Assembly: GCA_949987565.1 (NCBI GenBank)
Contig: OX465104.1
Coordinates: 8,795,680 to 8,859,679, forward strand
Direction of reading: 5' to 3'
DNA from: Luidia sarsii
Lineage: Eukaryota; Echinodermata; Asteroidea; Paxillosida; Luidiidae
Length of the DNA stretch: 64,000 nt
The translations under genes were made by a program, and so were the position numbers. Below, piece after piece: positions 12,120 to 22,400 of the stretch (within the stretch, counting starts at the first letter, position 1; the number at the start of each line of letters is the position of its first letter). The notes beneath the pieces were generated by a model. It was not told where the DNA came from, did no database searches, and saw only the letters and a program-made list of their open reading frames with translations.

Positions 12120-15100
12120 ATGGCTGTCACTCCCTGGAGTCCCAGCACAATCGTCAGTTTGCTGTTGGTGTTGACTGTTCTGTGGACACCCAGCGTTGCC
12201 TATAGGAGGTTCAAGGAGGTCAAGTATGAGCCCAACTGGCCCTCGCTTGACTCCAGACCCCTGCCCGCCTGGTACGACCAGGCCAAGGTAGGCATCTTCA
12301 TGCACTGGGGCGTCTTCTCGGTGCCCAGCTTCGGATCCGAGTGGTTCTGGTGGCACTGGAAGGGCCAACCCCAGCAGGCCTACGTGGACTTCATGAAGAG
12401 GAACTACCCACCCGGCTTCACCTACGCCGACTTTGCACCTGGGTTCACAGCCGAGTTTTTCGACCCAAAGGCATTTGCTGATGTCATTCAAGCCTCTGGA
12501 GCAAAGTAAGGCTGGAAGGGGTCAACTCAGCATTTCCCCTCAATCACTGGTCACCCTCCAAAATTAAAAAAAACGGTGACTTGTAAGGTCCTACACACTG
12601 TATAATAGTATAGTTACTTGGACAACTCAATCACCACCTCACCAACTCATCACCTGACCGATTAACACAATGTACCCCTTGCCAACTCACCACCTTAGTC
12701 CTTATCACTGTACCATTTCACTGACACCAAATCTTATCTATTAACCAACAGGCCCTTCATCAACTCACCATCTTGCCCTCTCATCCTTCACAGTCACCAC
12801 CTATCTGACTCACCATCTAATCAACTCACAACCTTTACCAACTCACCACCTAACCAACTGGCCCTACACCAACTCACCATCTCACCCACTCATCCTTCAC
12901 ATTCACTACCTATCTGACTCACCATCTAATCAACTCACAGCCTTACCGGCTCGCCACCTAACCAACTGGCCCTTCACCAACTCACCACCTCACCCACTCA
13001 TCCTTCACAGTCACTACCTATCTGACTCACCATCTAATCAACTCACAGCCTTACCGGCTCGCCACCTAACCAACTGGCCCTTCATCAACTCACCACCTCA
13101 CCCACTCATCAATCACAGTTCTATCTGACTCACCATCTAATCAACTCACAACCTTTACCAACTCACCACCTAACCAACTGGCCCTTCATCAACTCACCAC
13201 CTCACCCACTCGTCAATCACAGTCATTACCTATCTGACACACCATCTAATCAACTCACAACCTTCACCAACTCACCACCTAACCAACTGGCCCTTCACCA
13301 ACTCACCACCTCACCCACTCATCCTTCACATTCACTACCTATCTGACACACCATCTAATCAACTCACAACCTTTACCAACTCACCACCTCGTGCTGCCCA
13401 AGCCAACAGTTACAGTAAACCCATAGTTTTACATATTCCCCCCCCAAAAAAACAACAACAAAAAAACAAAAAACCTGTGAGAATGAAAAAATGGAACAAA
13501 AACTGTCTGGGAAACATTGAAAAGAATTGAAAAAGAATTGAAAAAGAACCTTGAATTTAGCCTGTGACATCTGGCTCTGGTTAGAGCCCTGGTACTTTGA
13601 TGAAGTGAAAACCTTGTTTTTCCTCCCATCATCCTGTCCAAGATATTTTGTGCTGACCAGCAAGCACCATGAAGGCTTCACCAACTGGCCATCTAAATAT
13701 TCCTGGAACTGGAATGCCATGGACGTGGGACCCAAGCGAGATCTAGTTGGTAAGCTCAACCCTTCTTGTCCACCATCGGGAGAGAAGGGAATTTTTTTGT
13801 TTAGGGTGTTTTATCTATGAAGCAAAGCTGTACCCGCTGCTATACATATTCGAATCTGTTACACAGCCTTGACCAGCTTGGTGGTCAAGTGGTCTTAGTA
13901 GAAAGTAGGAGTTGCGAGTTTGAATCCCGCCCAAGCTGCCTGATTTTTGTTCAGCAGGCAATCAGGCAAAGCACTGATGAGCACTCGGCGCTTAGGCCTA
14001 TTACAGCGAATAAGGCGAACCCTCATTGAATTGTATTGTTAAGGAAGAAAAGAAAAATTATCACTTCAAAATGACTCTCACTAAAGTACAATGAACAGGG
14101 GTCATTCCATGTCCATTAAACACGCTTAAACTTGGACCCGACTGGCACAGATTAAAATGAAATGTGCAGATGGGCTTATAGGCCTCCTCGAGAAACCCCA
14201 ATAATTTGGTTGACCATGTTTTTGTGTTGCTTTTTTTTTCTTTCTAAATGTTCTTGTCTTTTTTTGTTCATTTGCCAAACACAGGCGAATTGGCCACCGC
14301 GATCCGGAATGGCACCAAGGGTGTACATTTCGGCCTGTACCACTCCCTGTATGAATGGTTCAACCCACTCTACCTCCAGGATAAGCAGGCCAAATTCACG
14401 ACCAAGAAATACGTTCAAGTGAGTCTGGCAGCGTGACTAAGGCAGTGTGACTAAGGCTGAGGTATTTGAACCCATGACTCCAGCAGGCACTTTTTTTCAT
14501 CACTAAGATACCATTTGGTTGAGTTTCTTTTCTTTCATTTTCCCTCTGTTTTTGTGCCCAGGATGTCTGCCTGCCCGAGCTGCACGAGATAATCATGAAC
14601 TACAAGCCAGATGTGCTGTGGTCTGACGGGGACTGGGAGGCCTCTCCTGACTATTGGAACAGCACTGAGTTCCTGGCCTGGCTCTACAACAGCAGGTAGG
14701 GTACCAGACGGGGCAGAGTGAATCACTCATTGCTGTGTAGTTGAACATTTCCCTGTAAGTGTGACATCATCTGGGACCAGTTGAGTATTCCAATGCCCAT
14801 GGGTCTTCTACACATTTCTCGTTTTTCCTCCTCCATGCTTTTGTAATCGATGGATTAGATTGTAATCTGTCACATTAGCATCCTTTGGTAAGTGTGACAT
14901 CATTTCAGACCAGAGATGTATTTCAAACCACTGCGTAGCTGTATACGCTACTAAGTTTACATCAGCACTTCTAGTGCTACGGTAGAACGTACGATGAGGA
15001 CCAGAGAGGAGCATGTGGAGGAGCATGTGGATACCAAGAGAGGATCGTATGGATACCAAGTTTAACAGCACAGCAGTACTGGTCTTTACATTATGGAACA

Positions 15101-17094
15101 ACCCCAGTGTCCTAGATTCTCATTGGCCTGTACTGTTTGAGTTATTATTTGATATTCTGTCATTGCAGTCCAGTAAAGGATACAGTGGTGACAAATGACC
15201 GATGGGGACAAGGAACCATGTGCAAGCACGGTGGCTACTTCACATGCAGCGACAGATACAACCCTGGTACGTGTTTTTCTACCCACTTGGATTGACCAAC
15301 ATATTGTGACCAGCAGTCGACCACCAGCTGGGACAGGCATATCCAGTTGTGTTCGTTCAGCCATTGCTGACATTTCAGAAACCTGGAGGGGAGGGCAGGG
15401 GAGTGGAGTGGAGTGGAGGGGTGGTGGAGTGAAGAGCAGGGGATTGGAGATCAGAGTGGAGTGGAGGTGAGGGAAGGCGAGGGGATCAGAGGGAAGTGGA
15501 GTGGAGAAAGACTTTTAACAAAAGAAGTGATTAAGAAGTTAATGATTCCTTGATCGATCCAAGAAAATTTGTGAATTCCATTAACAAATAAATACCGTGT
15601 AGTACATTTGACGTGGTTATCCTTTTTTTGTTTAATGGGGGGATGCAGGCACCCTACAGAATCATAAGTGGGAGAATGCTATGACACTGGACAAGAAATC
15701 CTGGGGCTTCCGGCGCGAGGCGAGGCTCGAAGACATCCTCACTGTGGACGAGCTCATAACAACCCTCGCTGAAACAGTCAGGTAAAGGCTCGATGTCGCC
15801 GCTCAACTTTGTGTCTCGCCTGTTTGGTACTAATATCAGTGAGTGGAGACTTCTGATGTCGATGCAAGAAGTAGTGGACAGATGAAGGATCCCATTCCAA
15901 GCAGGCATACTAATGGGAGCATGGTATGCCACAGGGTTTTCTCTAGTAGGTATTACCATGCATGTACCTCCGGTCCATGGTATTACAATGTGAGGCGGCC
16001 TGCCTCAATACTTTAAGGGGCTGCCTTGAGGAGTTTTTCAGTGAAAGCCCAGTGCTTTGCCTGATGTTGCCTGATGCAAAAGTTTCAGTCAGCTCAGGCT
16101 GGAATTCAAACCTGCGACTCCTGCTTTCTAGTGCAGATATCTTAACCACTTGACCACCGAGCTCTTTCTCTCTCTCTCTCTCTCTCTCTGATCAGCTGCG
16201 GCGGCAATCTCCTGGTCAACATCGGGCCCACCCACGACGGTCGCATCGTGCCGATATTTGAGGAGCGCCTTCGCCAGATGGGCAACTGGCTTGCAGTGAA
16301 CGGGGAGGCCATCTACGAGTCCAAGCCTTGGAGGGCGCAGAACGACACAATAACCAAGGGAGTCTGGTAAGCAGAGGCAGCCCTCTCTCTAGAGACAAAG
16401 GCGGCATCAAGAAGGGCACCCAAACTGTAGTCGGTCATTTTCTTCTGTGGCCATGCAGAAACTTACTGCGACATTCTGGATAGTGCATTCCCACTTGGAC
16501 TCTTTTACATTAGAAGAATGTATATTCATAGTGGATGGCTGGTAGAATGACAATTATTGTGCGTGCTGTTACAATAGCTTTGCGCAGTTTAAATTTTCTG
16601 CAACCATGGGTCACAGTAATTAACAGGGGCATTAGTTTACCTTGCATTCCCATATTCAATTTTGTCATTCTTCGGCAAAGTCAAGGTTGTTTCAAAAAAA
16701 AAATGCATGGTTGCTTAGTTAAGAGGGTGCCGGTATGAGTGAATCAGTTTGGGGCAGATACTAGACTAGAAAACAGTGATAGGATAACATCTAAATTCTA
16801 AAAAAAAAAAAAAAACGATATTCTCCGTGTTTTCACAGGTACACGAGCAAGACAGAGGGTCAGGAGACCGTCGTCTATGCCATCGTCCTGGACTGGCCGG
16901 TCAGCGGCCAGCTGACCCTGGGCACCCCTCTGGCCACCAACCAGACATGGGTGGAGATGCTGGGCGTGCCGGGGCCACTGGCCTGGCAACCGCCGCCCCT
17001 TGGCCAGGGAATGGTCATCGACATGCCCCAGCTGAATGAGGCACTGCTGCCCTGCCAGTGGGCATGGACGCTCAAGTTGCAGACCGTGCAGTGA
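12120..17094 (+). CDS. FUCA1: Alpha-L-fucosidase (GH29), plus-strand copy
   Basis: Exons: 12120-12505, 13643-13749, 14285-14418, 14562-14695, 15169-15266, 15649-15781, 16196-16366, 16839-17094, all with GT/AG borders and correct phase, giving 472 residues. An in-frame upstream ATG exists at 12018, but 12120 is chosen because a signal peptide begins there (about residues 1-27, ending TPSVA). GH29 features: [19 protein letters not shown] near residues 60-78; [16 protein letters not shown] in exon 3; [10 protein letters not shown] in exon 4 with the likely nucleophile Asp231; KWENAMTLD in exon 6, where the family places an acidic acid/base residue; [10 protein letters not shown] in exon 7. Potential N-glycosylation sites include NGT and NST. 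Expected role: hydrolysis of terminal alpha-L-fucose in the lysosome or outside the cell. This copy keeps the family-typical DWE after WSDG, so it is the better candidate for the active enzyme. Paralogue naming (FUCA1 or FUCA2) is not resolvable. Confidence 0.94.
12600..13395. repeat. Minisatellite in intron 1 of the plus-strand fucosidase
   Basis: Tandem units read caactcaccacctaaccaac, tggcccttcatcaactcacc and tatctgactcaccatctaat. It is the reverse complement of the array at 7745-8960 but several hundred bases shorter, with different block order. It therefore existed before the duplication and has since changed length. Confidence 0.85.
13865..14010 (+). repeat. tRNA-like SINE, family 2, in intron 2 of the plus-strand fucosidase
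   Basis: gcttggtggtcaagtggtct is followed by gagtttgaatcccgcccaag and caggcaatcaggcaaagcac. It is the mirror of the copy at 7190-7330. Confidence 0.7.
16000..16170 (-). repeat. tRNA-like SINE, family 2, in intron 6 of the plus-strand fucosidase
   Basis: It is the mirror of 4640-4800. On the minus strand it reads gctcggtggtcaagtggtta, then the B-box-like ggtttgaattcc, then aaagcactgggctttcactg. It abuts a (ct)n tract next to the exon 7 acceptor. Confidence 0.7.
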
Positions 17095-17584
17095 AAGGAG
17101 ACCGACCCCAGACATCCCAGGATATAACCTATAGATGGACAACAGCGGCCACCAGACTGTATTAATGTCACAGAGGCTGCCATCTTATAAAAAGTATGGG
17201 CAGAAGTGAAAGAGTGCTGCTATAGAAAAATCATAGGCCTATATGTGCATTGGCGTCGCCATATACCACTGTAGCATCACAGAACCAAGGTATGGACAGA
17301 AGTAACTATTGAAACAAGAAAAACCATATACCGACGTGCATGGGCATCATCACATAGCATCATAGAACCATGGGAATACATGTTACGTCACACAAATATA
17401 AGTGCATGGTGAGGCACTCTAGTTCGACAGTAATCAGGTCCCTCATGGCATTACAGTATCCATCGTCATTTCTAATAGACACTGTCCGTCTATAGGTTAT
17501 ATACAAATATATCTGTGATAACGATGGCGACTAAACAGCCAGATATTTGTTTTGTTTAATTTTATTTTATAAAAAAAAAAAAAA

Positions 17585-17840
17585 AAAAAAAATCCTTCAA
17601 AAATGGCAAAGAAAGCTGTGACTGGAACTGTGACTTGAACCTGAGACCTCTAGTTTTGCATACCAGCACTCTTACCATCTGAGCATCCAGCATTTGACTT
17701 AGTTGGCAACCTTCCCAATTGCATTGTAGGCAACTAGCCTTTGCCAGGGTGCGGGCGCCAGTCAGAAGCATTCAACCATTAACTGCCGTATATCTCCAGG
17801 GATCACACATCCCCCATTTCATTCAGATGCAAACAAGCAA
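17585..17840 (-). repeat. tRNA-like SINE, family 1, with long A/T tract
   Basis: On the minus strand: gctcagatggtaagagtgct (A box region), then gaggtctcaggttcaagtca (B box), then the tail with tttgccatttttg running into a homopolymer at 17570-17591. It is the mirror of the element at 2980-3225. Confidence 0.75.
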
Positions 17841-18399
17841 TTTGTAAACCTGGCTACAGCAGCCCAGGGATCACAGAAACTGGATGCAGCTTTTTCAATT
17901 CAAGTCAAACAAATCAAAGAAAAACTTACTCCTTTTGAAAAATAGATCAATGAAAAAAGTGTTAGCTTTCATTGAAAACAACAACAAGGTTTGGGTATAT
18001 TTGTTTTACAAGAACAAGGTTTTGGTAAAGTTATTTTGATACATTATATTCGGAGTGTTGTTCAAGTTAACGTGAATATTTCATACTGATAAGCGTTTGT
18101 TTAATTGCTACCCTTTATGAATATAGATGTAGAGCAGCCTAGAGCACTGTATTTTCCAAGTAAAGCCTAAATTTCTAATTTTTTTTGTTTACTGTTTCCT
18201 AAAGAGTATTTCTATCTGAACTCATTCGTTTGTCTTTCACAGAGGTATAAAAATGAGCCATAATAAACTATATTCATATAAAATTTGTTTGTTATTGTAC
18301 TTGTGTTTTATAGCTCAAGTTTATTAGATTATTAGATTTTAAACAAATAGAGGCGGAAAGAAAAACTGACTCCTGGATGTTTGAAACAGTCTAAAAAAT

Positions 18400-18500
18400 C
18401 AGCAAAGAAAATTTGACTGGACCAGGACTTAAACCCGAGACATCTAGTTCTGCGTACCAGCGCTTTTGCCATCTGAGCTATCCAGGCCCTAGATAGCGGC
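18400..18500 (-). repeat. tRNA-like SINE, family 1
   Basis: On the minus strand it reads ggatagctcagatggcaaaa, then gcgctggtacgcagaactag, then the B-box-like ggtttaagtcc and tggtccagtc. It lies just outside the right arm of the inverted duplication. Confidence 0.7.
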
Positions 18501-19159
18501 CTTCCTAAAATAGTCTAGTCTATGAATAGCTCATTGACTTACAATTACAATGAGTTTGGCGAAATTGACGACTGGTGGGTCAAAACGGTATATATTTTCT
18601 TATCTGTTGTTGCACGAAGTCGCCATTAAGTGGAGCAAGACAGACGGAAGCCCTGAATTGTCAAAGTGCCGTGCACTGGTGGTGTGAAGAGTTTGGCGAC
18701 AGGGGATCATACAAAGTGGGACGGTAGTGGCGAACATGATAATCTCATTTTTCTTGGATTAGAAATCTTTTTTTTGGGCAAATTGTGGAACTGATGGGAG
18801 ATATTAATTAGTACATAAGGGGAGATAATTCACTTAAATCTATCCAAGCGCAAACTCTATGACAAGAACCTCAGCTCGTCTAAATGATAGATATAATATT
18901 AATAACCTGATATAACAACTCTAAGAAGTAATTAAGATGGACTCAGTCGGGAAGTGTTATGTAAGATTTCTTATAATTATATGCATCTTATAAATAGTTG
19001 CTAAAGAAAGCTTATTATACACTCTAATTCCGAACTTCTATGCTGAATTATAATAACTTCGTGTGGTTTTTTTCTGGTAAAATGGGTCAATAGTCATTTC
19101 AACACCATGGTGCAAACAAGAAGCTGTCTATCATCAGTATCACACCCTTTCAATGATTT

Positions 19160-19483
19160 TAAAGCCCCGCCCCAAATTCAGCCGTGACATCATCGGCGAA
19201 TGACTACGCATGCGCTCTAGGGGTCACAAGACAAAAACCTCCGTCGATGTCAACAATAATAATAGTCTGGCTCCCGGCTTCGCAGTCCGTGGAAAAGGCA
19301 CGCGATCGGCACGGGGTGTCGGCCCGGGTAAATCCGTCGTCTATTTTGTCCGACGAAGACACAGCTGTGCTAAGGAAACTGTCAACATCGGCCACTTTTT
19401 TTCCGACGCGAAATTCCTCTCCCGAATCTCTCCTGCGGGCCATGCGCCGACTACAAAGCTGACAGGGCGACAAAGCAGGCCTC
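19160..19483 (+). promoter_or_regulatory. Probable WIPI2 promoter and 5' untranslated region
   Basis: The 320 bases before the WIPI2 start are CpG-rich compared with the flanks. They contain gccccgcccc (Sp1-like, 19164-19173), tgacatca (CRE-like, about 19185-19192) and cgcatgcgct (NRF1-like, about 19207-19216). No TATA box is obvious. The combination is typical of a housekeeping promoter. The transcription start is not determined. Confidence 0.5.
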
Positions 19484-22400
19484 ATGAACCTCGCAAACCA
19501 GCCCGCAGACCCCAGCTCCAACCTGCTTTTCGTGAATTTCAACCAGGATTATACGTGAGTATTATTGGAAGTGGAACTGCCCGACTACGGCTAAACTACA
19601 GTAGTCAGTACAGAACTCAGTAGTTCACTGTTTTGTTTTGTTTAGTTACTGCGGCCCAATTTCGCAAAATCTCTGAATCAATCCCAGTCATATTTTATCG
19701 TAATTGTTTTGTCCACCAAGAGCAAGCAAATCGGTGATTATAACGAACGCCACAGAAATGTATAGATTGTATGCTGAAGCTTCAGAATTGTGATCTGGCA
19801 TTTTTGCTCGACCATTTATTTAGAACCAGTTTTCCAGGTGTTTTCATTTCGTTCTTCAAACTTGTTCAAATGAATATTATTTGTGAAAATCAGGAAACGT
19901 GTAAACGGAAGCTATGACATTGTTGCATCATTCATACTCTAGTCATAATCATGGTCATAGTCATAGACCAGAAAAAGGTTACAATAATATCTCACTTTTC
20001 TCAGGCAAAGTGGAGCTTGTTATTGTTAATACAACTACAAGTCTCAGGCCATTGAGTAAATTTATTCCTTGTGTTTACAGTGACAATTTGAAAACTAAAG
20101 AAACAAGTATTTAGTGTTAAGGCCTGTTGAAGATGTTTGTTGAAAAGTTGATTATGCTGAATTTCCACAGCTGCGTTTTTCCCCTTATTTTTGCCTTGAT
20201 CAAAGTGTTAAGATTACATTGACCCGATGTTTCGATCCAAGCAGGACTTTTCTCAAAAGCAGCTTCTAGAAAGGTCCTGCTACGAATGAAACATCAGGCC
20301 CTCTAAATCTGTGAGGTTGGCGTGTATTGGGGTAATATAATTTGTGTTGGCAAGCAGTTTGCAACAGTTTTGTGTGACTAATTTACGCTGGCCATATGTA
20401 GGTATGCCACCAATGCACATTTGTTGTGTTTTCTTCCCACGCCCTTTTGTCAGAGAAACAAAAAATGAGATATGTCACAGTCACAGGTTGTGCCAAAGCT
20501 GCACCCTAGAGAGTCGGAGTGTCCGTTATAATACTAGTCGGACTAGGCAAAGACTATTATCAGTGCTGATATGAAGCCACTTTCGTGTTCTTTCCCCTCT
20601 CTCAGATCTCTGGCCGTTGGAGCTAAGACTGGGTACAGGCTATTCTCACTCACGACCGTCGACAAGCTTGAACAGATCTACGAAAATGGTACTATCCCCA
20701 GTTCCCTTTTGCCAGGGGTGGACACATCTTTGTCCGTGTTTCCACTTGATCCTGGAGCAATCAACTCTAGTGTAAATGCTGGTGGGGGGATCAGGATCTG
20801 ATCCTTGGATTTGTTCCAGCTCTTGGGATGGACCAGACCCAGGACTTTGTTGTTTGACCAATTAAATGATCAATTTTCAACCCTCTGCATCTTTGAATAG
20901 CTTAGTAAAGCCTAGAGGAATGGTGTGTAATTGCATTTTTTATCTATTTAATTTTGTTTACAAATTGAAAAATTGGCAAAGAAAACCTTGACTGGACTGG
21001 GAATTGAACCTGAGACCTCTGGATTAACGTACCAGTGCTCTTCCATATGAGCTATCCAGCCCTTAGATGGTGGCCTTCCCAAATAGTCAACTATTCTTTG
21101 TCCGGGTGGGGGCACCAGTCATTTGTTTTAAACAAATCAATGGAAAACTGGGAACTTTTGAACAAATTGAAAAAAAAAATAGCAAAGAAAACTTTGACTG
21201 TATATGAACTTGATATGAACCAAAGATCTCTGGATTAACGTACCTGTTATGTAAAACCAGAGGTCTCGGGTTCATATCCCAATCCAGTAAAAGCTTTCTT
21301 TGCCATTTTTTCATTTAATTTATTTGTGTTTTTGTTTTAGATTCAGAGGATATCTGCATTGTGGAGCGGCTGTTCTCCAGCAGCCTTGTGGCCGTGGTCA
21401 GCCTCTCAGCTCCCCGCAAGCTGAAGGTCTGCCACTTCAAGAAGGGCACGGAGATCTGCAACTACAGCTACTCCAACACCATCCTGGCCGTCAAGCTCAA
21501 CAGGCGGGTGGGTGCATACAGCTGCTTTGGATGGATATCTGTCGAGGCCGTCCGAAACGGTCGACAGTCCCACTGTAAAGCACTGGACTTTTTTTTTGTC
21601 AAACAAATCAGTGAAAAACTGACGGGGAACTTTTGAAGAAGTTGACAAGATGGCAAGGCAAACTTTGACTGGACCGGGATTTGAACAGTTTTGGATTTCA
21701 GCAAAAATTGGGAAGATAATGAAGTACTCTTTGCAGTGTTGGGAAATTCTCAAAAACTCATCTTTGGACAACAATCCTCATTATGCCGTACCGAGTCACA
21801 ATTTTTTGAAGGAATTCGGTTTAAGAGGAAGGTTTGCGGCGACACCATGTAGCACTTCTCTTTCAAGATGGAGTATTGCTTTGAAAAGAGCCGGCAACTC
21901 AACACTCCACATTTCAGGTAGTGTGTACTCTGTCTGGTGATTGTTTTTCTTTTCCGTTCCCCCCCCCCCCCACCCACTGCTGGCTGCAGCGGCTGATCGT
22001 GGCCCTGGAGGAGTCGCTGTACATCCACAACATCCGGGACATGAAGGTGCTGCATACCATCCGGGACACGCCGCCCAACCCGGCCGGCCTGTGCGCGCTG
22101 GCCGTCAGCAACGACAACTGCTACCTGGCCTACCCCGGCAGCAACCAGATCGGCGAGTGCCAGATCTTCGACACAGTCAACCTGCAGGCGGTCACCATGA
22201 TCCCGGCCCACGACAGCCCCCTGGCCGCCCTGGCCTTTGACCACAGCGGGACCAAGCTGGCCACGGCCTCGGAGAAGGTTCGTCCCCACCGGAGGCCTTT
22301 CATGCAATGTGTCATGCTTCTAGTCTAGATATAATATGACCGATGAAATGATCAATTTCTACCTCTTTGCATCTTTGAATAGCTTACTAGAGGAGTGGGT

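Larger units (their letters stand above)
11810..18340 (+). repeat. Right arm of the fucosidase inverted duplication
   Basis: It is the reverse complement of about 2450-9610. It contains the plus-strand fucosidase with its promoter-proximal region, all introns and about 1.2 kb downstream to a shared AATAAA at 18262-18267. Exons are almost identical to the other arm; introns carry small indels and a shorter minisatellite. The A-rich tract at 17570-17591 is longer than its counterpart near 3230. Confidence 0.85.
17095..19160. other. Fucosidase 3' flank and intergenic region before WIPI2
   Basis: From 17095 to about 18280 the sequence mirrors the other fucosidase's 3' flank and probably includes the 3' untranslated region, with AATAAA at 18262-18267. 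It contains a family 1 SINE (17585-17840, minus) and, outside the arm, a second one (18400-18500, minus). No further exon was recognised. Confidence 0.55.

Noticed and set aside
11988..12491. 167-codon minus-strand frame, and its mirror at 9182-9457
   Set aside because: They are antisense shadows of fucosidase exon 1, present in both copies because the exons are nearly identical.
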